DNA of 64,000 nt from Brevibacillus reuszeri (lineage in GTDB: Bacteria > Bacillota > Bacilli > Brevibacillales > Brevibacillaceae): assembly GCF_002897295.1 (NCBI RefSeq), contig NZ_BEXF01000001.1, positions 248,001 through 312,000 of the forward strand, given 5' to 3'. Shown one piece after another: positions 25,463-33,508 of the stretch. The notes under the pieces were generated by a model that did no database searches, was not told the DNA's origin, and saw only the letters and a list, made by a program, of their open reading frames with translations. The number at the start of each line of letters is the position of its first letter. Positions within the stretch are counted from its first letter, which is position 1. A program made the position numbers and the translations under genes.

Positions 25463-26227
25463 TTAATTAGCGTGTCCAATCAAAAGACGCAGAACATTAG
25501 GCTGGTCGGGCAGATCGCGCGTACCAGCGCCGTAGCCGATTGATTCAACGGTCATTGCTGGAAGCGGTCCAAACTCCCGTACCAGAGCAGCAGCTACACC
25601 AGCACCTGTAGGCGTGGTCAGCTCTTTTTGTATGGTTGTTTTACGCAGAGGAATGCCAATCAGCATTTCCATGGTCGCAGGAGCTGGAACAGGGTACAGA
25701 CCGTGGTCGCAGCGTACGTAGCCATTTCCGGTGGGGATATGGCCAGAATACAGCTCATCGATGTCCAATTCTTCCAAACCGAGTGCGATACCGACGACAT
25801 CGACGATGGAATCCAGCGCGCCCACCTCATGAAAATGAACCGTTTCTACAGGAACATTGTGAATTTTCGCCTCTGCAATAGCAATTTTCTCAAATACAGC
25901 AAGTGCTCTATCTGTCACGCGTGGAGCGAGATCAGCAGCTTTGATCATCTCTACGATTTCTTTGTAGCCGCGGTGAACGTGGTCGTTGCCAAGCACCTTT
26001 AGCTGTTTGAAAGGGGGAGCGCTTGGGGCTGATTCGTCAATCACATCCAGCTTCAAGGCGCTTACCCCTGTTTTCACAACCTTTTTCCACTCGAGACGAA
26101 ATGCCCCCAGTGAGAGCTTACGCAATTGTGCTTCAATTCGCTCCCGATCCGCTCCTGCGTCAACCAATGCCGCAAGCAGCATGTCCCCGCTAATTCCCGA
26201 AAAACAATCCAAATACGCGATTCGCAT
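25463..26227 (-). CDS. LarC1-like nickel-pincer cofactor protein (N-terminal half)
   Basis: This 254-aa protein corresponds to the N-terminal half of LarC. It starts with MRIAYLDCFSGISGDM and ends with GYGAGTRDLPDQPNVL, where the first half of LarC normally ends; metal-binding HFHEVGALDSI lies near the middle. LarC works with LarB and LarE to make the nickel-pincer cofactor; neither is in this window. ATG 26227 follows AAGGAGT. Usual fused LarC is ~400 aa, so the second half is missing here; a LarC2-like gene lies 1.4 kb away on the opposite strand. Confidence 0.85.
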   Translation of the reverse strand: MRIAYLDCFSGISGDMLLAALVDAGADRERIEAQLRKLSLGAFRLEWKKVVKTGVSALKLDVIDESAPSAPPFKQLKVLGNDHVHRGYKEIVEMIKAADLAPRVTDRALAVFEKIAIAEAKIHNVPVETVHFHEVGALDSIVDVVGIALGLEELDIDELYSGHIPTGNGYVRCDHGLYPVPAPATMEMLIGIPLRKTTIQKELTTPTGAGVAAALVREFGPLPAMTVESIGYGAGTRDLPDQPNVLRLLIGHAN

Positions 26228-26355
26228 GAGAAACACTCCTTCCAAGAGGTCTATTCTTCCTGTATCATAAAGGGAAAGTATGTTCGTCTGTTTGACAATT
26301 CTGTCCAAAGTGTACCATTTGATGATGGGTTTGTCATGTAAGGAGTTGAAGGCTG

Positions 26356-27483
26356 TTGCTCACATTCATACATACAGCGGATGTCCATCTGGATGCTCCG
26401 CTTCAGTCTTTGGCGGGCTTATACGAGCTGCGTCAGGATGATTTTCGCAGTACCATGCGCCGGATTCGCGATCTCGTATGGGACAAGCAGGTAGATTTTT
26501 GGCTCATCGCAGGGGATCTTATGGAGTATCACGGAGGCAGGCGGTCGACAGCATTGTTTTTACGCGATTTGTTTGCGAGTCTTGCCCCTGTTCCTGTATG
26601 CATCGCGCCGGGCAATCACGATCCATGGCGTCCCGATTCTTTTTATCAAACACTGGAATGGTCCAGCAATGTCTATTGGTTTACGCCGGAATGGGGTGCC
26701 TTTGAATTTCCGGAAAAATCATGTGTTGTCTATGGCTGGGGATTTCCTCATCCACATGTGTATGAATCGCCGCTTATCACATTTCCAGGCAAGCTGGATG
26801 GCTATCAGCATCATTTGATGGTTCTTCATGCCAGCATTTTGACGAGTGCCAAGGAGGAGCATCATCCGTATGCGCCTGTGTCTCTGCAGGAGCTGGAGGG
26901 AACAGGAATGGACTATGTCGCGCTCGGGCATATTCACAAGCCCGCGCAGTTTACTCATCCTGAAACAAGACAGCCTTTTGCAGCCTACCCAGGCTCTCCA
27001 GAGGGGCTTACTACAAAAGAAGATGGGCCGCGCTGTGTCCTTTACGGGGAGCTTAGTGATTCAGGCGCTTTGAAATTGTCCGAGATCGCAGTTATGCAGC
27101 GGCAAATTCGCAAGCGTGAGCTCACCCTAGGCGGGATCGAGACTATGGAACAACTGATTGATCAAATCGAACGCGCGCTGGCCCACGAAAAAGATACAGA
27201 TATGCTGTACGTTACGTTGACGGGGGAGCGTGCCACGCACTTTGTGCCCGCAACGGATGTATTGAAGCAAAGATTTTCTTCCCGTTTTTTCGTGATTCAA
27301 TTTTACGATCAGACGTGGCCAGATGTGGATGCTGACAAGCTGATGGCAGAAGGCGGCGTGTGGGGACGCTGGCTCACCAAGCTGGCACAATGGGAAGAAC
27401 AGGCAGCAGATGAGGCGGAGCGAGAAAAGATCAGGGAAGCACGCAAGGAAGCGCTGGCCCGGATAGGAGGGAGCGGAAGGTGA
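26356..27483 (+). CDS. yhaO: DNA repair exonuclease, YhaO (SbcD-like)
   Basis: This 375-aa metallophosphoesterase has the two-metal nuclease motifs TADVHLD (residue ~8), IAGDLMEYHGG and APGNHDP, and GHIH near 195 (VALGHIHKP). It is the nuclease partner of the SMC-like ATPase encoded next; together they are expected to process DNA ends or hairpins, as SbcD/Mre11 does. TTG 26356 is chosen with AAGGAG 10 nt upstream. It overlaps the next gene by 4 nt (GTGA), so the two subunits are made together. Confidence 0.88.
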   Translation: MLTFIHTADVHLDAPLQSLAGLYELRQDDFRSTMRRIRDLVWDKQVDFWLIAGDLMEYHGGRRSTALFLRDLFASLAPVPVCIAPGNHDPWRPDSFYQTLEWSSNVYWFTPEWGAFEFPEKSCVVYGWGFPHPHVYESPLITFPGKLDGYQHHLMVLHASILTSAKEEHHPYAPVSLQELEGTGMDYVALGHIHKPAQFTHPETRQPFAAYPGSPEGLTTKEDGPRCVLYGELSDSGALKLSEIAVMQRQIRKRELTLGGIETMEQLIDQIERALAHEKDTDMLYVTLTGERATHFVPATDVLKQRFSSRFFVIQFYDQTWPDVDADKLMAEGGVWGRWLTKLAQWEEQAADEAEREKIREARKEALARIGGSGR

Positions 27484-29705
27484 GAATTGACGAGGTCCAG
27501 CTAAAAGGCTTTGGCAAGTGGCAGGATGCTGTTTTCCGTTTTGCTCCGGGCATAAATGTGTTTGAGGCTCCGAATGAATCAGGGAAATCCACACTGCTGC
27601 AGGGAATCATAGCCGCTCTATACGGCATGAAAAAGGATTATGTCAAGTCGGCGCGTTATTTAGCTGAATACGAAAAATACCGACCCTGGCATCAAGGAGA
27701 TTACGAAACAATTATTACCTACCAGCTCGGAGGAAAAACGTACCGATTGCACCGCTATCTGAACAAGGACCGTGAGCAGGCACGAATTTTTTTGGACCCC
27801 GAGTGGACAGAGCTGACCGATATTTATTTGGAGGACAGGCGCAAGGAACGCAATTTTATCGAAAAGCATCTGGGCCTGACGCGCAGCTTGTTTACCGATA
27901 TCACCTGGATCAGACGGGAGCCGTTGTCAGCAGCGGAGCATTTGCTGCCTTCTTTGACCGCAACAGATGATGCGAATCCCGCCGTGAACAAAATATTGGC
28001 TGAGCTGGATCGCGATCTGACAAATATCGGTAAAAAGGAAAGGGCAGAAAATACACTGCTGGGAAAAGCGGCTACGCTGGCAGCCCAAAAGGAACAGGAG
28101 CTGGCAAACAGGGAAGCAGCATGGAAGGTCATCAGTCAGCTGACACAAAAAATGGCTCAGTGGGAGGACGAGCGTGCGGAGCTGGCACAATTGCGCGAGA
28201 GGCTGCTTAAGCGGCTAGAGCTCATGCAGCAACGCAGCGAGATGTGGCAGGAGCGCTGGCAAAAAAGCTATTTGCCTCCGGGACAAACGAGCTGGGAATG
28301 GTGGGAGCAGACAGCAGGCTCCACAGAGGAACAGCGAATCCATCAGGAAGCAAAAGCTGCTTTGGAAAAGCTAAAGCAGACTCAAAGTGAGGACAGCCAA
28401 GAAACTTCATCAGTGGAAAATGGCGAAGACGATCACTTGCGCTTACAGCAGGATTACGAGCAAGGGATTCAGCTACAGAGGCGCCGAGAGCAATGCCATT
28501 TGGAGCTGGCAAGCTTGGCTGCCCTAGCGATGGCGAGTCCACGTAGACAAGGTCGTTTAAGCAAAGAGGAAAACCTCAAAAAACAACGGCGTGGAAAAAT
28601 ACTGCTGTGGGGAACCGGTGGTGCATTTCTGCTCTTGGGCATTCTGGCATTCTTTACGGAGCATAGCATCTTGGGGGTAATTGCCCTTGGCCTCTCTGTT
28701 CTTTTTTCAGGTACGGCTTTTGTGATCTATCGTGGAAAAGAGAGCAGACAGGTGGATGGTATGGCAAGCGGTAGTGTACCAAAAGAGGACTGGCAACGAC
28801 TTCAAGAGGAGGTTGCCCGTCTCGATGACTTGCAGTTGCAGCTCATTTCGCGCTGGGGGGCAGCCAATTGGGATGAATTTCTGGAAAAAAGGGAGGAGCT
28901 GCAAAACAGCATTCATACCCGAGAGTCTCGGCAAATGGCAGCGCAAATGAACCAGCGTGAGGAGGAAGGACTGCTCATCAATGGCTGGAGTGAGTCGCTG
29001 CGTAGCTGTCTGGAAAAGGAAAAAGCGGTCAGGGAAAGTGAGCGGGAATTGCTGCAAGCTGAGCTATCGCAGGCGGATAGTCGCTTACAGGAATTACGGG
29101 AGCAGATTGCAGGTGCGAATGGACAGATCGCAGCACATGAAACAGGATCTGTAGCAGAGGCAAAAGCAGAGCAAGAGGAAGCGGCAAACGGGCTTAGACA
29201 GCTGCAACTCCGACGTGATGCCCTGCAAATTGCCCGCGATGCCCTGCAGGAGGCGATGGCTGAATGGAATCGGGATGTGTCGCCAGCTGTTAATCATCAG
29301 GCCTCCGAAGTCATCTCCCAGATTACAGGCGGGACATACCAGGATGTGCGATTGGACCCACGTGAAGGATTTGCGATTCGATTACTTGAACCGTCCAGGC
29401 ACCTAGTGCTGGAGCAAGATCAATGCTCCACGGGTACACAGGATCAGCTTTATTTTGCCCAGAGGCTGGCACTGCTCAGGCATGTCTGCAAAGAAACAGA
29501 GACATTGCCGATTTTTCTCGATGATCACTTTGTGCATTATGATCAGGAGCGACTGCGACGGACGCTAGAGTACGTGGCGAGGCTGGGAGAGAGCCAGCAA
29601 ATTTTTCTGTTCACCTGTCATGACAGGGAGTTACAACTGTTAAAGCCATTCATGGAGCAAGCAGGAGGCCGCCATCGCGTTCATCAGCTTCGTGAAATGC
29701 ACTAG
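27480..29705 (+). CDS. yhaN: SMC-like ATPase, YhaN (SbcC-like)
   Basis: This 741-aa protein has an N-terminal Walker A (APNESGKST, about residues 30-38), long coiled-coil regions rich in Glu, Gln and Arg, and a C-terminal Walker B with FLDDHFVHYD. Unusually for SbcC relatives, two hydrophobic segments (about residues 379-425) sit in the middle, as in YhaN, and may anchor it to the membrane. It is shorter than B. subtilis YhaN (~960 aa). It probably forms a nuclease-ATPase complex with YhaO. GTG 27480 overlaps the YhaO stop. Confidence 0.85.
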   Translation: MRIDEVQLKGFGKWQDAVFRFAPGINVFEAPNESGKSTLLQGIIAALYGMKKDYVKSARYLAEYEKYRPWHQGDYETIITYQLGGKTYRLHRYLNKDREQARIFLDPEWTELTDIYLEDRRKERNFIEKHLGLTRSLFTDITWIRREPLSAAEHLLPSLTATDDANPAVNKILAELDRDLTNIGKKERAENTLLGKAATLAAQKEQELANREAAWKVISQLTQKMAQWEDERAELAQLRERLLKRLELMQQRSEMWQERWQKSYLPPGQTSWEWWEQTAGSTEEQRIHQEAKAALEKLKQTQSEDSQETSSVENGEDDHLRLQQDYEQGIQLQRRREQCHLELASLAALAMASPRRQGRLSKEENLKKQRRGKILLWGTGGAFLLLGILAFFTEHSILGVIALGLSVLFSGTAFVIYRGKESRQVDGMASGSVPKEDWQRLQEEVARLDDLQLQLISRWGAANWDEFLEKREELQNSIHTRESRQMAAQMNQREEEGLLINGWSESLRSCLEKEKAVRESERELLQAELSQADSRLQELREQIAGANGQIAAHETGSVAEAKAEQEEAANGLRQLQLRRDALQIARDALQEAMAEWNRDVSPAVNHQASEVISQITGGTYQDVRLDPREGFAIRLLEPSRHLVLEQDQCSTGTQDQLYFAQRLALLRHVCKETETLPIFLDDHFVHYDQERLRRTLEYVARLGESQQIFLFTCHDRELQLLKPFMEQAGGRHRVHQLREMH

Positions 29706-29714
29706 TGCATGGAA

Positions 29715-29743
29715 AGAGGTTGCCCCTGTTATAGCCAACCTCT
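29715..29743. repeat. Inverted repeat over the lipA promoter
   Basis: AGAGGTTG (29715-29722) and CAACCTCT (29736-29743) pair around 13 nt. The arms cover the -35 box and abut the -10 box of the lipA promoter, so this could be an operator or a weak terminator for yhaN. Confidence 0.5.
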
Positions 29744-29748
29744 ATAAT
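29720..29748 (+). promoter_or_regulatory. Sigma-A-type promoter of lipA
   Basis: TTGCCC (29720-29725) and TATAAT (29743-29748) are spaced by 17 bp. The lipA start codon lies 70 nt downstream. Confidence 0.65.
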
Positions 29749-29762
29749 GAAGATTGACCATG

Positions 29763-29797
29763 TCTAGACCTAAGTCTAGACCTAAGTCTTGACCAAG
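29763..29797 (+). repeat. 12-bp tandem repeat in the lipA leader
   Basis: Two exact copies of TCTAGACCTAAG are followed by a degenerate third copy (TCTTGACCAAG). They start about 8 bp after the likely transcription start, so they could be binding sites for a regulator. Confidence 0.7.
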
Positions 29798-29817
29798 TCA
29801 GATGAGGAGTGGGCCCA

Positions 29818-30720
29818 ATGACGCAACGAAAGCCGGAGTGGCTCAAGATTAACCTTGTATCAGGAGCGGAATTAGCCAGCTTTAAAGAGCTGAAACAAAC
29901 CATGCGCAGTAAAACATTGCATACGGTTTGTGAGGAAGCCAAATGCCCTAATATTCATGAATGCTGGGCCAGTGGTACGGCAACATTTATGATATTGGGA
30001 GATATATGTACCCGAGCCTGTAGGTTCTGTGCGGTAAAAACCGGACTTCCTACTGAGCTGGATGTGGCAGAGCCAGAGCGTGTGGCAGAAGCAGCCGAGC
30101 AAATGAGACTGAAGCACGTGGTTGTGACGTCCGTTGCCCGTGATGATTTGGCAGACGGGGGAGCTCAGATTTTTGCAGAAACGATCAAAGCGATTCGCCG
30201 CAGACTGCCATTTGCTTCAGTAGAAGTGCTCATTCCGGATTTCATGGGGAATTGGGATGCACTAAAAGTGGTTATGGATGCGCGTCCTGATGTGCTCAAT
30301 CACAACATCGAAGCGGTTCGCCGTTTGTCTGACCGCGTACGTGCGCGTGCTAAATATGATCGGACCCTTGAGCTGTTGAAAAAAGCAAAAGAATTCCAGC
30401 CACAAATTCCAACGAAGTCTAGCCTGATGATCGGCGTTGGCGAGACGATCGAGGAAATTATCGAGACCATGGACGATTTGCGTTCTGTAGATGTGAACAT
30501 CATGACGATTGGGCAATACCTGCAGCCGACGAAGAAGCATTTAAAAGTAGAAAACTTCTACCATCCGGATGAATTTGCTCAGTTGAAAGAGGAAGGCATG
30601 AAGCGTGGATTCAGCCACGTGGAAGCAGGTCCGCTTGTTCGCAGTTCGTATCATGCTCATGAACAAGCCAGCGCTGCCAAGGAAACTATCGCAAAAGAAA
30701 ACATTGCACAAGCACAATAA
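29818..30720 (+). CDS. lipA: Lipoyl synthase
   Basis: This 300-aa radical-SAM enzyme inserts two sulfur atoms into octanoyl groups on lipoyl domains, using two [4Fe-4S] clusters. Cys38, Cys43 and Cys49 (C-x4-C-x5-C) bind the auxiliary cluster, and Cys64, Cys68 and Cys71 (CTRACRFC) bind the SAM cluster. ATG 29818 is chosen; GGAG lies about 9 nt upstream. In B. subtilis this gene is yutB, next to yutC and yutD, as here. Confidence 0.97.
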   Translation: MTQRKPEWLKINLVSGAELASFKELKQTMRSKTLHTVCEEAKCPNIHECWASGTATFMILGDICTRACRFCAVKTGLPTELDVAEPERVAEAAEQMRLKHVVVTSVARDDLADGGAQIFAETIKAIRRRLPFASVEVLIPDFMGNWDALKVVMDARPDVLNHNIEAVRRLSDRVRARAKYDRTLELLKKAKEFQPQIPTKSSLMIGVGETIEEIIETMDDLRSVDVNIMTIGQYLQPTKKHLKVENFYHPDEFAQLKEEGMKRGFSHVEAGPLVRSSYHAHEQASAAKETIAKENIAQAQ

Positions 30721-30735
30721 AACGGAAAAATAAGG

Positions 30736-30773
30736 AACCCCCACCTGCGGCTGATTGCACACAGGCGGGGGTT
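30736..30773. terminator. Terminator between lipA and the convergent yutC
   Basis: AACCCCCACCTG pairs with CAGGCGGGGGTT around a loop. The stem is GC-rich and could serve both strands. Confidence 0.75.
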
Positions 30774-30797
30774 GCTGTTTACCTTGGAAAAAAGGTG

Positions 30798-31829
30798 TTA
30801 ACGGCTGGTTGTACCCATATGGGTTTTCGTGCTCTTAGAGGGGGCTTGGACATGACTCTTAGTACGTGCTTGCTCGCCATCCGTCATACCGCCCATGCGC
30901 TTGATCAATGCATCAACACTTGCGGTATCTTCTGTACGTGCTGAATGCACATTGCTCGTACGGCTGGCAACACGTGAGATTTCCTGAATGTCATTTTGGT
31001 TGTCGGTCACGTATACTTTGTAGTAACGTGGTGAAACTGACATGGCATTCATTTTGGCCTGATGCTTGGCAGTTCGTGCATCTCCACCGTGAGTGTTCAG
31101 ACCAACGAAGATTTCTTCATCGGTTACGAGCACAGTGGATCGTTGAACTCCCGGGCAGCTTGCCGTCACATTTCCAACTGCTTGAGCCAATGCATCACGG
31201 TCTACATACACGTGGTTCGCACTAGCGGTATGCAGCTGCTGACGATTGGTTTGGACGTAGCCCATCTTTGGTGCACTTGTTTGCATGACACCTGCTCCAC
31301 CACGGTTCCAGGCATGCTTCTGATAAACGGAATGCCTCATACCGGTTGTTCCAGGAGCAGTGCTGAGGGTGCCGGCAGTGCCAGTACCTGTGATACCAGT
31401 ACCTGTGATACCAGTTCCTGTGGTGCTGGTACCTGCAGTGCCATCAGTAAAGGCGTGGTATGGGCGCACGCCATTTGCGTACGTGTTGTAATTGTTGACA
31501 TGAGGATACATGCCATCTCTTACACCAGGTGCACTGCTGATCCCAATCCCATTCCGCACGTGAAGCCCGTCATAGGCTCCAGTACGGACACCGTCAACTC
31601 CTGTCTGGTGCATGCCGTTGTAACTTCTTGTGTGAATCCCATCGAAGTCTGTGCGGCGCGTTCCGTCATAGTTACGGACGTGCAAGCCATCAAAGTTGGT
31701 TACGTGAGGAGCTGCCTGGTTCGTCGTCGCCTTGTTTGGATGCGTGTAGTTGGGCGCAGCGTTGTTCGCACAAGCAGAAGCCAAGAGCGCAATACCAGCA
31801 ATAGCAGGATACAACCATGTCTTTTTCAA
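30798..31829 (-). CDS. yutC: YhcN/YlaJ-family sporulation lipoprotein (YutC-like)
   Basis: This ~343-aa protein has a lipoprotein signal (ASAC, about residue 20), a repeat-rich linker and a C-terminal YhcN/YlaJ domain (about 185-300, with HVYVDRDALAQAVGNV and VFVGLN-type core). The linker repeats a unit of D/N-G-x-x-x-R-x-Y/F-D/N-G about six times (residues ~45-110), then a Gly-Thr-Ile repeat. Such proteins sit in the spore envelope; exact role unknown. TTG 31829 is chosen because GGGGGTG lies 6 nt upstream. In B. subtilis yutC follows lipA, as here. Confidence 0.78.
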   Translation of the reverse strand: MKKTWLYPAIAGIALLASACANNAAPNYTHPNKATTNQAAPHVTNFDGLHVRNYDGTRRTDFDGIHTRSYNGMHQTGVDGVRTGAYDGLHVRNGIGISSAPGVRDGMYPHVNNYNTYANGVRPYHAFTDGTAGTSTTGTGITGTGITGTGTAGTLSTAPGTTGMRHSVYQKHAWNRGGAGVMQTSAPKMGYVQTNRQQLHTASANHVYVDRDALAQAVGNVTASCPGVQRSTVLVTDEEIFVGLNTHGGDARTAKHQAKMNAMSVSPRYYKVYVTDNQNDIQEISRVASRTSNVHSARTEDTASVDALIKRMGGMTDGEQARTKSHVQAPSKSTKTHMGTTSR

Positions 31830-31953
31830 TGATAACACCCCCTACACGATAGAATGTCCAGGGGAGCGCAGCTGTTTTCGTGGGAAATTTATCGCATGTT
31901 TCATGAAATATGGTAAGATGGACGTAGTTTACATGTGTTAGGAGGAAGCGGTC

Positions 31954-32589
31954 TTGATTCGCACGCAAGCCGGTACTTATGAAGTCATGGAAGAAAATCG
32001 CGACGGCTGGAATCCGGAAGCATTCAAGGAGCGCTATAGCGACATCCTCGACAAATACGACTACATCGTAGGCGATTGGGGATATGGTCAGCTTCGTCTG
32101 CGTGGATTTTATACAGACGTCAATCGCAAAGTACCGTTCGAGCAGCGAATCGCCGCTTTGGATGAGTACTTGCACGAGTTCTGCAATTTTGGTTGTCCGT
32201 ACTTTGTGTTGCGCAAAGTGAAATCCGCTTTGGGTTCTGATGACAGCGAGATGATGCAGGATGACTCAGGGAATGATCTGATTATCGACATCCGCCAGGA
32301 CATAACGCGCGAGGATGGCTCCCATACAAATGGAGAGCGAAAAGAACGCAAGCGATTCCATCCCCGTCAGAACAAGCCTGACCGCTCGGATAAAAATAAT
32401 GGTTCAAGCGATCGTTCTGGCCAAGGACGTAACGAACGGTCAGACAAGCCCAAATATAGCAAAGAAAAATCTGATAAAAATGGCAGGGACGCTGGCAAGG
32501 ATCGTCGTCCACAGTCCAATCAGATGCGTCCCAATCGTGAGCGTGACAAGGTTCCAACAGGACCAAACTCACAGAAACGTGATTCTTGA
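31954..32589 (+). CDS. yutD: YutD-like protein (DUF1027)
   Basis: This 211-aa protein has a conserved N-terminal domain (about 1-95, with KYDYIVGDWGYGQLRLRGFY and NFGCPYFVLRK) typical of the YutD family and a very charged, disordered C-terminus of Lys, Arg, Asp and Asn (about 115-211). Function unknown. TTG 31954 follows AGGAGG. The C-terminal tail is much longer than in B. subtilis YutD. Confidence 0.82.
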   Translation: MIRTQAGTYEVMEENRDGWNPEAFKERYSDILDKYDYIVGDWGYGQLRLRGFYTDVNRKVPFEQRIAALDEYLHEFCNFGCPYFVLRKVKSALGSDDSEMMQDDSGNDLIIDIRQDITREDGSHTNGERKERKRFHPRQNKPDRSDKNNGSSDRSGQGRNERSDKPKYSKEKSDKNGRDAGKDRRPQSNQMRPNRERDKVPTGPNSQKRDS

Positions 32590-32617
32590 TTGGCGAAGCC
32601 ATGATTTTTGTATAGAA

Positions 32618-32646
32618 GCGAGCCCTCTTAGTCGGGGCTCGTTTTG
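32618..32646 (+). terminator. Rho-independent terminator after yutD
   Basis: GCGAGCCC pairs with GGGGCTCG, followed by TTTTGCTTT. It lies 29 nt after yutD. Confidence 0.7.
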
Positions 32647-32675
32647 CTTTCTATAAGATGCGCAGCTTCTGCCAT

Positions 32676-32712
32676 TAAAAAAAGCATTCAGACCTCTAGG
32701 GGTTTGAATGCT
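32676..32712 (-). terminator. Terminator of the Trp/Asn-rich protein gene
   Basis: AGCATTCA (32683-32690) pairs with TGAATGCT (32705-32712); on the minus strand a seven-T run follows. Confidence 0.75.
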
Positions 32713-32769
32713 TGCTTTTATGGTGAGTTAGATTATATATTGGCGTCCGAACTTTCTCGGCCGGCGACT

Positions 32770-33075
32770 TTAAAAACCACCAAAGCCTCCGCCACCCCAG
32801 CCTCCAGTGCCGCCTCCTACCCAAGGACTCCACGGGTTCCACTGATTCCACTGATTCCACTGGTTCCATTGGTTCGCCCCGCACGTGTTGCAATTGTTCC
32901 AGCCCCAAAACGGTGGTTGGATGGGAATGACGATAGGGAAAAATACATCAGGGCCCCGGCGTCCACGGAACAGTACAGGGTGCGCTTGATCCTCTGGAAT
33001 GTATTGATAGTCTTGTTCTGCCAGTGGCTGCTGGGTTGATGCGTATTGCTGCTGATCATATGCATAAGGTTGCAT
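32770..33075 (-). CDS. Repetitive Gln/Trp/Gly-rich protein, possible spore coat component
   Basis: This 101-aa protein has a Gln/Tyr-rich N-terminus, then PIVIPIQPPFWGWNNCN, a run of about four N-Q-W repeats (residues ~70-81), and a Gly-rich C-terminus (GGGTGGWGGGGFGGF). The composition resembles spore coat or matrix proteins of bacilli, but no family is recognised. ATG 33075 starts the low-complexity protein; AGGAG lies 12 nt upstream, with a perfect GTGCAATTGCAC palindrome in between. The coding sequence holds tandem 9-bp repeats (32835-32876). Confidence 0.6.
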   Translation of the reverse strand: MQPYAYDQQQYASTQQPLAEQDYQYIPEDQAHPVLFRGRRGPDVFFPIVIPIQPPFWGWNNCNTCGANQWNQWNQWNQWNPWSPWVGGGTGGWGGGGFGGF

Positions 33076-33182
33076 CGTGCAATTGCACTCCTCTCGTTGT
33101 CTGTCTGTGCAGTAGCAGTATACGAGGCATCCGCCTGTATGGAGCATTGTCCGGAAGGAAATGGGCTGTAAGTGCAAAAGCC

Positions 33183-33212
33183 AAAAAAAGAAGAGCTCGT
33201 ATGAACTCTTCT
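33183..33212 (-). terminator. Terminator of the DUF3055 gene
   Basis: AGAAGAG (33189-33195) pairs with CTCTTCT (33206-33212); the minus strand then has a T run. Confidence 0.7.
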
Positions 33213-33228
33213 CAAAGGGTTAGATCGA

Positions 33229-33498
33229 TTAAATAACGGTTTCCAGAAAAGCCTTCAATTCCTCGGCTTCCTGTTCATTCAGATTAAACGCAAACTCCAA
33301 ATAACCTTCTTCCTCCAAATCATCGTGACCGATAATCGCAGAACGACCATTTTGAATGTTGATGACCAATTTTTTGCCATAGAAGCGGTTTGTTGTAGTA
33401 ATGGCCAAGTCAAACCGTGTCGATTCGGCCATAAAGCTTACGAACCGGGTTTTTGTGTCTTCCGGCTCGTCATACAAATAAAACAAATCGTGCGCCAT
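33229..33498 (-). CDS. DUF3055 family protein
   Basis: This 89-aa acidic cytoplasmic protein matches the small DUF3055 (SAV0927-like) family: MAHDLFYLYDEPEDTKTRFV and FVSFMAESTRFDLAITTTNRF are typical. Function unknown. It starts 11 nt after glpX on the same strand, with GAGGGAAG before the ATG, so the two are probably one operon. Confidence 0.8.
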   Translation of the reverse strand: MAHDLFYLYDEPEDTKTRFVSFMAESTRFDLAITTTNRFYGKKLVINIQNGRSAIIGHDDLEEEGYLEFAFNLNEQEAEELKAFLETVI

Positions 33499-33508
33499 AT
33501 ACTTCCCT

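Noticed and set aside
31062..31832. 256-codon open frame on the plus strand
   Set aside because: Antisense to yutC; its Cys/Thr repeats only reflect the Gly/Thr repeats of the real protein.
32835..32876. Short tandem repeats that might suggest a CRISPR array
   Set aside because: The units are 9 bp, contiguous and inside a coding sequence; there are no spacers.
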